Notes: generated from the sequence alone by a model not told the origin. Positions 1-6,020 are shown, counted from the stretch's first letter. The stretch: DNA of 6,296 nt from an uncultured Oscillospiraceae bacterium (GCA_900556765.1 USQH01000084.1:1-6296), one strand, 5' to 3'. Numbers and translations are program-made.

Positions 1-620
1 TTTACAAAACTCACAAAGCACGCGACTATATACTCGACGAGGTTATGCTCAAATGCATCGCCGAGCCTCGCGCGGAGCTTTCTCCCTACGCTCCCAAGAT
101 GCTCACCATGCAGATCAATCCCGAAAAGATCGGTGACGTCATCGGCAAGCAGGGCAAGGTCATTCAGAAGCTGCAGGATCAGTTTGAATGCACCATCAAC
201 ATCGAGGAGGACGGCAGAGTTTACATCTCCACTCTCGATATTGCAAAGGCAGAGGCCGCAAAGGAAGTTATCGGCATGATTGCCAACGGTCCTGAGGTCG
301 GCGCCTTCTACCGCGGCGTAGTTACCCGTCTGATGGATTTTGGCGCGTTCGTTGAGATCGCTCCCGGAATTGAGGGACTGGTACACATCTCCAAGCTCGA
401 CGTTAAGCGCACCGAAAAGGTCGAGGATGTCGTCAGCGTGGGCGACCAGATCAAGGTCAAGGTAACCGATATCGACGACCGTGATCGTATCAATCTTTCA
501 CGCCGCGACGCTCTTATCGAGCTTGACGGCATGGTGCCTGAAAACGACATCAGCGACGAACAGCGCCCTCCGAGAAGAAACGGCGGCGGTCGCCCTTTCC
601 ACGGCAAAAAACGTGACTGA
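1..620 (+). CDS. pnp: Polynucleotide phosphorylase, C-terminal part (5' end outside window)
   Basis: This is the end of PNPase, the phosphorolytic 3'-to-5' exoribonuclease that degrades mRNA to nucleoside diphosphates and works as a trimer in the cytoplasm. The frame is open from base 3, so the start lies outside the window; 205 residues are visible. First comes the junction after the second RNase PH core (ARDYILDEV, then IAEPRAELSPYAPK). A KH domain follows at about fragment residues 34-94, with the RNA-binding GKQG loop at 48-51 inside IGDVIGKQGKVI. An S1 domain lies at about 99-169 (FYRGVVTRLMDFGAFVEI, GLVHISKL, INLSRRDAL). The protein ends in a short Arg/Gly-rich basic tail (RRNGGGRPFHGKKRD). 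The order KH-S1-tail is that of bacterial PNPase. The gene stops with TGA at 618-620 and is closed by the terminator at 669-723. I see nothing abnormal in the visible part. Confidence 0.97.
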   Translation, partial: YKTHKARDYILDEVMLKCIAEPRAELSPYAPKMLTMQINPEKIGDVIGKQGKVIQKLQDQFECTINIEEDGRVYISTLDIAKAEAAKEVIGMIANGPEVGAFYRGVVTRLMDFGAFVEIAPGIEGLVHISKLDVKRTEKVEDVVSVGDQIKVKVTDIDDRDRINLSRRDALIELDGMVPENDISDEQRPPRRNGGGRPFHGKKRD

Positions 621-668
621 TACGGCGATATAACAGCCTCGGCTGATACATTATCGTATTATTAAATC

Positions 669-723
669 AAAACCACCCGGCAAATGTGCTTAATTCAGCA
701 CCATTTTGCAGGGTGGTTTTTTT
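669..723 (+). terminator. Intrinsic terminator of pnp
   Basis: The arms AAAACCACCC (669-678) and GGGTGGTTTT (711-720) pair perfectly over 10 bp. The stem continues inward with GCAAA/TTTGC (680-684/705-709) and GTGCT/AGCAC (686-690/697-701) around a TAATTC loop. A run of seven T's (717-723) follows. This is a textbook Rho-independent terminator 48 nt after the pnp stop. The next 100 nt (724-823) show no credible gene or site. Confidence 0.93.
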
Positions 724-823
724 GCACGACACACGCTATGCTGCTGTTTGTGACTTGATGACTTATCTTGATGCCTTATGCTACGGTTATTCCTTGCCCC
801 GTAACCAATCGCCGGCTGCACAT

Positions 824-869
824 AAAAAAGGCAAGCCCATATTTTCGATCGGTCGAAATATCGGCTTGC
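824..869 (-). terminator. Intrinsic terminator of the nrdD-nrdG-dut operon
   Basis: On the minus strand GCAAGCC (869-863) pairs with GGCTTGC (837-831). The stem extends inward through about 16 bp to the TCGA-flanked loop near 848-852, with one mismatch and one extra base. Six T's on the minus strand (829-824) come one base after the stem. It lies 43 nt past the dut stop and converges on the pnp terminator. The plus strand has only a short TTTT after the stem, so the main direction is the minus strand. Confidence 0.9.
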
Positions 870-911
870 TTTTGCTCGTTTATTCGGTTAAAAAGCGGTC
901 TTTAGTACCGT

Positions 912-1352
912 TTATTTGCCGGTGCTGCCGAAGCCGCCTGCGCCGCGCTGTGTTTCATCCAGTTCGTCAACTTCGGTAAAGCCGACAGCAAGATACGGCA
1001 TGACCACAAGCTGAGCTATGCGGTCGCCGTGCTCGATCATGCGCGGCTCATCGGTATCGTTGTGGATCGCAATGATATATTCTCCGCGGTAATCGCTGTC
1101 GCATACGCCGACACAATTAGCCGGACGCAGTCCCTGCTTGGTCGCAAGTCCGCTGCGAGCAAATATTGCGCCGAAGTAGCCGTCCGGAACGGCTATTGCA
1201 AGTCCGGTTCCGATCTTTTCGGTTGTATGGGGAGCGACAGTCACACTGCAGGAATCGATACATGCGTAAAGATCATAGCCTGCCGCCTTCTCCGAGCCGG
1301 ATGTCGGTAGAACAGCCGATTTATTCAACTTTTTAACATTTACATTTATCAT
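912..1352 (-). CDS. dut: dUTP diphosphatase (trimeric dUTPase)
   Basis: dUTPase hydrolyses dUTP to dUMP and pyrophosphate, which keeps uracil out of DNA and supplies dUMP for thymidylate synthesis. The 146-residue protein has the normal length of the homotrimeric family and all five motifs in order: AGYDLYA (24-30), ARSGLAT (65-71), NCVGVCDSDYRGEY (78-91, with the catalytic Asp expected at D85), GDRIAQLVV (109-117) and RGAGGFGSTG (136-145). Motif 2 has Ala where Pro is common before RSG, and motif 3 has Cys where Ile is common; both look tolerable. I chose the ATG at 1352 rather than an in-frame GTG at 1361 because AAGAGG sits 8 nt before the ATG, while the GTG adjoins that site. It is the last gene of the nrdD-nrdG-dut operon, 12 nt after nrdG. 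Class III RNR yields dUTP directly from UTP, so the pairing makes metabolic sense. Confidence 0.96.
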   Translation of the reverse strand: MINVNVKKLNKSAVLPTSGSEKAAGYDLYACIDSCSVTVAPHTTEKIGTGLAIAVPDGYFGAIFARSGLATKQGLRPANCVGVCDSDYRGEYIIAIHNDTDEPRMIEHGDRIAQLVVMPYLAVGFTEVDELDETQRGAGGFGSTGK

Positions 1353-1360
1353 ATTTAACA

Positions 1361-1366
1361 CCTCTT
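1361..1366 (-). promoter_or_regulatory. Ribosome binding site of dut, overlapping the nrdG stop codon
   Basis: The minus strand reads AAGAGG at 1366-1361, 8 nt before the dut ATG. The nrdG stop TAA occupies 1367-1365, so the two signals share bases. This fixes the dut start and suggests that ribosomes ending nrdG promote initiation on dut (translational coupling, inferred). Confidence 0.8.
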
Positions 1367-1889
1367 ATTTATCCCAAAGCACTATTTTCCCGCATCGACG
1401 GGTCTCATTCATGTCAATTAAGCGCTGGTTTGACGAGCCGCGAAACCGCAGTGATATATCATGCAGGCGCTCAACATATCTTCCGTCGACCAGCACATCG
1501 ACCAGTGCGAGCAGATCATCGGTCACCTCGCACCGAGGATAACTGCCGTCACGCAACAATTCCTCATCCAGCGTAAAGCCGCTGAACGCCCAAACGGTCT
1601 TTTCGGGCAGCTCTCTTTTCACGCGCCGTAAAAATGGCAGCAAGGCGCGCTGATTGTCCGGCTCGAACGGTTCGCCGCCGAGCAATGTCAGACCGTTGAC
1701 ATATGCGGGGCGCAGCATTTCGATCAGCTTGTCCTCAGTTTCGCGTGTAAAGGGTTGACCGTAGTCGAACGCCCACGTCTGCGGCTGAAAGCAGTTTTCA
1801 CAGTGATTGGTACAGCCGGAAACGAAAAGCGTCACGCGTATACCCTCTCCGTTTGCGATGTCGCAGTTTTTGATCTCTCCGTAATACAT
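1365..1889 (-). CDS. nrdG: Anaerobic ribonucleoside-triphosphate reductase activating protein
   Basis: NrdG is the radical-SAM activase that uses a [4Fe-4S] cluster and S-adenosylmethionine to generate the glycyl radical on NrdD. The 174-residue product opens with MYYGEIKNCDIANGEGIRV, typical of NrdG. The cluster motif CX3CX2C is at C26, C30 and C33 (CTNHCENC), and the SAM-contacting GGEP is at 71-74. VDVLVDGRYVE (130-140) and RFRGSSNQR (148-156) match the conserved C-terminal half. Length is normal for the family. The frame stays open upstream to 1937, but I start at the ATG at 1889: it has AAGGA about 9 nt upstream, and the extra 16 codons run through the hairpin at 1909-1945 and add unfamiliar sequence. 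It lies 69 nt after nrdD and 12 nt before dut on the same strand, so it is probably co-transcribed with both. Confidence 0.96.
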   Translation of the reverse strand: MYYGEIKNCDIANGEGIRVTLFVSGCTNHCENCFQPQTWAFDYGQPFTRETEDKLIEMLRPAYVNGLTLLGGEPFEPDNQRALLPFLRRVKRELPEKTVWAFSGFTLDEELLRDGSYPRCEVTDDLLALVDVLVDGRYVERLHDISLRFRGSSNQRLIDMNETRRCGKIVLWDK

Positions 1890-1908
1890 AAAAATGTTCC
1901 TTTTTTGC

Positions 1909-1945
1909 AAACAGAGGTGAGACTTACACAGACTCACCTCTGTTT
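1909..1945 (-). terminator. Intercistronic hairpin between nrdD and nrdG (attenuator or mRNA-stability element)
   Basis: AAACAGAGGTGAG (1909-1921) and CTCACCTCTGTTT (1933-1945) form a perfect 13-bp stem with an 11-nt loop in the nrdD-nrdG gap. In the direction of transcription (minus) the stem ends in only TTT followed by GC, so termination should be partial. The plus strand has six T's (1943-1948), but no plus-strand gene lies upstream to need them. Roles that fit are protection of the nrdD 3' end, an RNA-processing site, or leaky termination that lowers NrdG relative to NrdD. The structure is seen; its function is inferred. Confidence 0.6.
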
Positions 1946-1958
1946 TTTCATAAGATCA

Positions 1959-4136
1959 TTAAAGATGAAGCACGCGCTCCTTGATTTCCTGAGTTCTGCC
2001 CTGGTTCCAGAACTGAGTTCCGATATATCCACAGGTACGGCGAGCAACATTCATCTTTGACTGATCGGTGTTGCCGCATTTCGGGCATCTCCATATCAGC
2101 TTGCCGTGTTCATCCTCGGCTATCTGTATCTCGCCGTCGTAGCCGCAGCACTGGCAGTAATCCGACTTTGTATTCAGTTCGGCATACATAATGTGGTCAT
2201 AGATGAATTTCATAACCTGCAATACCGCTTCAAGGTTCTGCTGCATATTGGGGACCTCGACGTAGCTGATTGCGCCGCCGGGCGACAACGCCTGGAATTT
2301 CGACTCCAGCTCCAGCTTTTCAAACGCGTCGATCGGCTCGGTAACGTGGATGTGATAGCTGTTTGTAATGTAATTCTTGTCGGTAACGCCCTCGACAATT
2401 CCGAAGCGCTTTTGCAGGCACTTTGCGAACTTATATGTGGTGCTTTCGAGCGGCGTGCCGTAAAGTGAATAGTCGATGTTTTCTGCGGCTTTCCACTTTG
2501 CCGTATACTCATTGAGCTTTTTCATGATTTCAAGTCCGAGCTTTTCGCCCTCCGGCTCGGTAAGCTTCTTGCCGATGAGGGAATAAACACATTCCCACAG
2601 GCCGGCAAAGCCGAGCGAAATGGTCGAATATCCGCCGTGGAGCAGCTTGTCGATGGTCTCGCCCTTTTTCAGACGGGCGAGTGCGCCGTACTGCCACAGT
2701 ATCGGAGCGGCATCGGACAAAGTACCGGTCAGTCGCTCATGGCGACACTGGAGCGCACGGTGGCACAGCTCCATACGCTCGTCGAATATTTTCCAGAACT
2801 TATCCATATCCTTGTGCGCGCTCATACCGATATCAACAAGATTGACGGTAACGACGCCCTGATTGAAGCGGCCGTAATACTTCGGCTTGCCGTTTTCATC
2901 GACATAAGGCGTCAGGAAGCTGCGGCAGCCCATGCAGGTGTAGCAGTGGCCTTCGCCGTTTTTGTCCACCTTGTTCTGAAGCATGATCTTTTCGGAAATA
3001 TAGTCGGGAACCATGCGCTTTGCGGTACATTTTGCGGCAAGCTTGGTCAGATACCAGTATTTGCTGTCCTCGCGGATATTATCCTCCTCAAGAACATATA
3101 TAAGCTTCGGAAACGCGGGCGTGATCCACACGCCATCCTCGTTTTTTACGCCCTGATAACGCTGACGAAGCACTTCCTCTATAATAACGGCAAGATCGGC
3201 CTTTTCCTGATCGTTCTTTGCCTCGTTGAGGTACATGAAAACGGTGACAAACGGCGCCTGTCCGTTGGTAGTGAGCAAAGTCACGACCTGATACTGGATC
3301 ATCTGAACGCCCTTTTTGATCTCCTCGCGCAGGCGTTTCTCGACCAGCTTGCTCAGCTTTTCCTCGTCGATATCTGCGCCGATCTCTTTCATTTCCTCAA
3401 TTGCCGCTTTGCGAATCTTTTCACGGCTAATCTGAACGAACGGAGCCAAATGGGTCAGCGAAATTGATTGACCGCCGTACTGATTTGACGCAACCTGCGC
3501 GATTATCTGAGTTGCGATGTTGCAGGCGGTAGAAAAGCTGTGCGGTTTTTCAATCATGGTGCCGGAAATGACCGTGCCGTTTTGAAGCATATTTTCAAGG
3601 TCGACCAGATCGCAGTTGTGCATATGCTGAGCATAATAATCGGTGTCGTGGAAATGAATAATTCCCTGCTCATGCGCTTCAACGATTTCCTGCGGCAGCA
3701 GTATGCGGTTGGTGATATCCTTACTCACCTCGCCTGCCATATAGTCGCGCTGAACGCTGTTGACGGTCGGGTTTTTATTGGAATTTTCCTGTTTAACTTC
3801 CTCGTTATTGCACTCGATAAGGCTGAGTATTTTGTCATCGGTGGTGTTGGATTTACGAACAAGACTGCGAGTATAGCGGTATGTAATATAGCGTTTGGCA
3901 ACCTCGAATGCGCCGTGAGCCATGATCTGATGCTCAACAAAATCCTGTATCTCCTCGACCGAAGGCGCGCGTCCAAGCTGCTCGCACTGAAGCTCGACCG
4001 ACTCGGCGATACGCTTGATCTGGGTAGCAGTCATTCGATGCGCTTCGTCGACCACATCGTTAGCCTTTGTAATCGCTACGATGATTTTTGAAATGTCAAA
4101 AGCCACCTCAGAACCGTTTCTTTTAATTATCTTCAT
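1959..4136 (-). CDS. nrdD: Anaerobic (class III) ribonucleoside-triphosphate reductase
   Basis: NrdD reduces ribonucleoside triphosphates to dNTPs in the absence of oxygen, using a glycyl radical installed by NrdG. The 725-residue protein is of usual length. An ATP-cone allosteric domain occupies about residues 1-92 (MKIIKRNGSEVAFDISKI at the start, RYITYRYTR near its end). The catalytic barrel holds HDTDYYAQHMHNCDL with C175, the position of a known active-site Cys, and CYTCMGCRSF with C401 and C404. At the C-terminus a zinc site is formed by C661/C664 and C684/C687, then RRTCGYIG places the glycyl radical at G703. A complete set of key residues suggests an active enzyme. The ATG at 4136 has AGGAGAGG 8 nt upstream. 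It is the first gene of nrdD-nrdG-dut and is preceded by a promoter carrying an NrdR box (4196-4224). Confidence 0.98.
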   Translation of the reverse strand: MKIIKRNGSEVAFDISKIIVAITKANDVVDEAHRMTATQIKRIAESVELQCEQLGRAPSVEEIQDFVEHQIMAHGAFEVAKRYITYRYTRSLVRKSNTTDDKILSLIECNNEEVKQENSNKNPTVNSVQRDYMAGEVSKDITNRILLPQEIVEAHEQGIIHFHDTDYYAQHMHNCDLVDLENMLQNGTVISGTMIEKPHSFSTACNIATQIIAQVASNQYGGQSISLTHLAPFVQISREKIRKAAIEEMKEIGADIDEEKLSKLVEKRLREEIKKGVQMIQYQVVTLLTTNGQAPFVTVFMYLNEAKNDQEKADLAVIIEEVLRQRYQGVKNEDGVWITPAFPKLIYVLEEDNIREDSKYWYLTKLAAKCTAKRMVPDYISEKIMLQNKVDKNGEGHCYTCMGCRSFLTPYVDENGKPKYYGRFNQGVVTVNLVDIGMSAHKDMDKFWKIFDERMELCHRALQCRHERLTGTLSDAAPILWQYGALARLKKGETIDKLLHGGYSTISLGFAGLWECVYSLIGKKLTEPEGEKLGLEIMKKLNEYTAKWKAAENIDYSLYGTPLESTTYKFAKCLQKRFGIVEGVTDKNYITNSYHIHVTEPIDAFEKLELESKFQALSPGGAISYVEVPNMQQNLEAVLQVMKFIYDHIMYAELNTKSDYCQCCGYDGEIQIAEDEHGKLIWRCPKCGNTDQSKMNVARRTCGYIGTQFWNQGRTQEIKERVLHL

Positions 4137-4195
4137 ATTTCAAACCTCTCCTCTTTACTCAGCAGATATTGTATGTATAACATTCAGCATGAAAA

Positions 4196-4224
4196 ATGAT
4201 AGCACTATATATTGTGTTTTTCAA
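4196..4224 (-). promoter_or_regulatory. Sigma-A promoter of the nrdD operon
   Basis: On the minus strand TTGAAA (-35, 4224-4219) and TATCAT (-10, 4201-4196) are separated by exactly 17 bp. Transcription should start near 4189, giving a leader of about 53 nt before nrdD. The NrdR-like box 4202-4217 fills the spacer almost completely, so a bound repressor would block RNA polymerase directly. Confidence 0.75.
4202..4217. promoter_or_regulatory. NrdR box 1 (best match), inside the nrdD promoter spacer
   Basis: The sequence GCACTATATATTGTGT matches the published NrdR-box consensus acaCwAtATaTwGtgt at 15 of 16 positions by eye. NrdR is a zinc-ribbon/ATP-cone repressor of ribonucleotide reductase genes that responds to (d)ATP. 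Its own gene is not in the window. Confidence 0.85.
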
Positions 4225-4314
4225 TAGCAAAAAGGCAATTGTAACTCTTTTTGTAAATATTAAACGATTGTGAACAGATTATTTAAATAAAATAGACAAA
4301 TATGTCGACGCTAA

Positions 4315-4343
4315 ATCACAATATATATTAAAACAAGTGTCGA
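4315..4343 (-). promoter_or_regulatory. Possible second, upstream promoter for nrdD
   Basis: The minus strand has TCGACA (4343-4338, 5/6 to the -35 consensus) and TGTGAT (4320-4315, 4/6 to the -10) at 17-bp spacing. NrdR box 2 overlaps its -10 and spacer, and box 3 lies just upstream of its -35. AT-rich DNA yields such matches by chance, so this is tentative. Confidence 0.3.
4316..4331. promoter_or_regulatory. NrdR box 2 (degenerate)
   Basis: TCACAATATATATTAA matches the NrdR consensus at about 11 of 16 positions; the left half (CACAATATAT) is good and the right half decayed. Its start lies 32 bp from that of box 3, about three helical turns, which is the spacing known for tandem NrdR boxes. 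Confidence 0.5.
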
Positions 4344-4347
4344 AAAA

Positions 4348-4363
4348 ACACAATATATTCCGA
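4348..4363. promoter_or_regulatory. NrdR box 3
   Basis: ACACAATATATTCCGA matches the NrdR consensus at 13 of 16 positions, with a perfect left part. It is separated from box 2 by 16 bp, so both would face the same side of the helix. Confidence 0.65.
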
Positions 4364-4364
4364 A

Positions 4365-4380
4365 ATAGCATATATTGGGC
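4365..4380. promoter_or_regulatory. NrdR box 4 (weak)
   Basis: ATAGCATATATTGGGC matches about 11 of 16 positions and adjoins box 3 with a one-base gap. The core ATATATT and the following G agree, the left half does not. It may be a decayed site or chance in AT-rich DNA. Confidence 0.3.
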
Positions 4381-4382
4381 AC

Positions 4383-4421
4383 AAAAGTGCCGCGACCGTC
4401 ATCTTTTTAAACGATCGCGGC
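4383..4421 (-). terminator. Intrinsic terminator of the DUF1846 gene
   Basis: GCCGCGACCGT (4389-4399) and ACGATCGCGGC (4411-4421) form an 11-bp GC-rich stem. The single irregular pair is a G-U wobble in minus-strand RNA but a C-A mismatch in plus-strand RNA, which favours the minus direction. Four T's on the minus strand (4386-4383) follow after two bases. It lies 32 nt past the TGA at 4453-4455, the ancestral end of the DUF1846 frame, and keeps that transcript out of nrdD. Confidence 0.75.
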
Positions 4422-4430
4422 GATTAGACT

Positions 4431-4446
4431 GTATTATATATTGTGT
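4431..4446. promoter_or_regulatory. NrdR box 5 (distal)
   Basis: GTATTATATATTGTGT matches the NrdR consensus at 13 of 16 positions, with an intact right half. It lies beyond the terminator 4383-4421 and almost 300 bp from the nrdD ATG, so any role would need looping or cooperative binding with boxes 2-4. Confidence 0.45.
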
Positions 4447-4452
4447 TTGCAA

Positions 4453-4569
4453 TCAGCGGTGAAACAGTTTTTTGGTCTGATAAACAGGCTCGCAGGTGAC
4501 ATTAAGCCCCAGTTTTTTTAGCACATTTATATCCACCTGTGAAAGAATTACCGAGCCTCGGTAATTCTT
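4453..4569 (-). pseudogene. Detached C-terminal segment of the DUF1846 gene, after an in-frame stop
   Basis: Immediately after the TGA at 4572-4570 the same frame continues for 38 codons and ends with TGA at 4455-4453. It encodes KNYRGSVILSQV, then DINVLKKLGLNVTCEPVY, then QTKKLFHR. From memory of the family, DUF1846 proteins end in a segment of the type VILS-VDEN-F-KLG-N-TCEP-YQTKKLYH, so this is the natural C-terminus of the neighbouring protein. With it the gene has 498 sense or stop-read codons, the usual family length. It has no start or ribosome binding site of its own, so it would be translated only by read-through of the TGA. Confidence 0.85.
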
Positions 4570-4577
4570 TCACAGGT
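4535..4577. repeat. 43-bp near-perfect palindrome at the 3' end of the DUF1846 frame
   Basis: The 21-nt arms 4535-4555 and 4557-4577 are exact reverse complements around the single base at 4556. The palindrome lies inside coding sequence: the 4535-4555 arm, read on the minus strand, encodes conserved family residues (SVILSQV). The 4557-4577 arm carries the TGA stop and the novel codons. No T-run follows on either strand, so it is not a standard terminator. It is better explained as a templated inverted copy of the 4535-4555 arm than as an inserted element, because no target duplication or foreign ends are visible. Confidence 0.9.
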
Positions 4578-5949
4578 CGCAATGGTGCAGCTTGCCGAGC
4601 TGATCCATAGCTGCCTTTGCATTGGGGTCGCTGACCGAACAAATCGACAGAGCAACCAGCAGCTCATCGGTGTGTAAGCGCGGATTATGATTGCCCAGTA
4701 CATCAATCTTCAGCGACTGTACCGGTTCAAGTACCTCGTGCGAAATAAGATCGACGCTGTCGTCAATGCCGGCAAGCTCCTTTAACGCGTTAAGCAGCAT
4801 CGCAGAGGTCGCACCGAGCAATTTCGATGTTTTGCCGGTAACAATTTTGCCGTCAGGCAATTCGACAGCCGCAGCAGGCGCCTCGGTATCAGCCGCTTTT
4901 TTATTGGCGGCGGTCGCAACCGGGCGGTCTTCAACCGAAATGCCCGCCGTATTCATCAGCAGTTCGATCTTCTGCGCGGCGGAATCGTCGGATGCACCCT
5001 TGCGGACATTACAAAGCGCCTCGTAGTAGCGTCGGATGATCTCATCCTTCGCCGCCTCTCTTACCGCGTCATCGTCAAATATGCAGTTACCGGCCATATT
5101 GACTCCCATATCGGTCGGTGACTTATACGGACACTCGCCGCTGATTTTCTTAAACATAGCGGAAAGAACGGGATATATCTCGACATCGCGGTTATAATTG
5201 ACCGTGGTCACACCGTATGCATCCAAATGATACGGGTCGATCATGTTGACATCGGCGAGATCGGCAGTCGCTGCCTCATAAGCAATATTAACGGGATGAC
5301 TGAGCGGCAAATTCCATATCGGAAAAGTCTCGAACTTTGCATAGCCGGATTTTATACCGCGCTTATGGTCATGGTAAAGCTGGCTCAGGCAGGTCGCCAT
5401 TTTGCCGCTGCCCGGTCCCGGAGCGGTAACGACCACCAGCGAACGGCTGGTCTGGATATACTCATTTTTGCCGTAACCGTCATCACTGACTATCTTTGCA
5501 ATATCGCTCGGATAGCCGGCGATAGGATAATGGCGGTAGACCTTTACTCCGAGCGATTCAAGCCGCTTTTGGAACACCCCTGCGGCCGGCTGATCGCTGT
5601 AACGTGTCAGCACAACGCTGCCGACATACAGACCGAAGCCGCGAAAAGCGTCGATCAGCCGCAGCACATCGCTGTCATAGGTAATGCCCAGATCGCCGCG
5701 GATCTTGTTCTTCTCAATATCCCCGGCGTTGATGACAATGACGATCTCCGCCTTGTCCTTCATCTGGGCCAGCATCCGGATTTTGCTGTCCGGTTCGAAG
5801 CCGGGCAGGACGCGGGAGGCGTGATAGTCGTCAAACAGCTTGCCCCCAAACTCCAGATACAGCTTGCCCCCGAATTGGGCAATGCGGTCCTGAATGTGCT
5901 GGGACTGCATGGTAAGATACTGTTGGTTGTCGAAACCCTCCTTGGTCAC
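4570..5949 (-). CDS. DUF1846 family protein, C-terminally truncated by an in-frame TGA
   Basis: The 459-residue product is a clear DUF1846 member. This is a conserved cytoplasmic Firmicute family whose biochemical role I cannot state with confidence. Family blocks visible are GFDNQQYLTMQSQHI (5-19), FGGKLFDDYHASRVLPG (34-50), EKNKIRGDLGITYD (79-92) and YRHYPIAGYP (138-147). A glycine-rich nucleotide-binding-like loop APGPGSGK lies at 176-183, followed by FETFPIWNLPL (206-216), DLADVNMIDPYHLDAYG (230-246), NYNRDVEIYP (251-260) and SPTDMGVNMAG (277-287). A conserved helical domain follows the Ala-rich linker at 341-365 (LPDGKIVTGKTSKLLGA at 364-380; PRLHTDELLVALS at 423-435). The start is GTG at 5949, with AAGGAG 9 nt upstream; a nearer ATG (5954) leads at once to a stop. 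The stop at 4572-4570 lies in the palindrome 4535-4577 and removes the conserved C-terminus, which follows in frame (4453-4569). Activity is therefore uncertain. Confidence 0.93.
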   Translation of the reverse strand: MTKEGFDNQQYLTMQSQHIQDRIAQFGGKLYLEFGGKLFDDYHASRVLPGFEPDSKIRMLAQMKDKAEIVIVINAGDIEKNKIRGDLGITYDSDVLRLIDAFRGFGLYVGSVVLTRYSDQPAAGVFQKRLESLGVKVYRHYPIAGYPSDIAKIVSDDGYGKNEYIQTSRSLVVVTAPGPGSGKMATCLSQLYHDHKRGIKSGYAKFETFPIWNLPLSHPVNIAYEAATADLADVNMIDPYHLDAYGVTTVNYNRDVEIYPVLSAMFKKISGECPYKSPTDMGVNMAGNCIFDDDAVREAAKDEIIRRYYEALCNVRKGASDDSAAQKIELLMNTAGISVEDRPVATAANKKAADTEAPAAAVELPDGKIVTGKTSKLLGATSAMLLNALKELAGIDDSVDLISHEVLEPVQSLKIDVLGNHNPRLHTDELLVALSICSVSDPNAKAAMDQLGKLHHCDL

Positions 5950-6020
5950 GGCATGTCACTCCTTCGGTCAAATCCGACCTTCCTGTTTTCTGTAAGATCC
6001 CGGGGCGGACGTTGGCAACA

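Noticed and set aside
686..979. Plus-strand open frame after pnp
   Set aside because: It begins inside the pnp terminator, crosses the operon terminator and runs into dut antisense; no family resemblance.
1353..1361. GTG at 1361 as dut start, adding three residues
   Set aside because: The GTG directly adjoins the AAGAGG site, leaving no usable spacing; the ATG at 1352 has an 8-nt spacing.
1890..1937. Longer nrdG form with 16 extra N-terminal residues
   Set aside because: The extra codons run through a hairpin and do not resemble NrdG; the ATG at 1889 has its own AAGGA and gives the family N-terminus.
2637..3467. Long plus-strand open frame (276 codons) opposite nrdD
   Set aside because: It is antisense to an unambiguous NrdD reading frame, its residues match no family I recognise and it has no clear ribosome binding site; the length comes from the codon bias of nrdD.
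4268..4274. TTGTGAA as a possible Rex (redox) operator half-site upstream of nrdD
   Set aside because: The expected inverted partner is missing at the right spacing, so it is only a half-match in AT-rich DNA.
4535..4577. Palindrome as a terminator, MITE or attachment site
   Set aside because: No T-run follows on either strand, no target duplication or second copy is visible in the window, and one arm is native conserved coding sequence.
5838..5876. Direct repeat of CAGCTTGCCCCC in the DUF1846 gene
   Set aside because: It encodes FGGKLYLEFGGKL, a repeat I recall as conserved in the protein family, so it is coding sequence and not a separate element.
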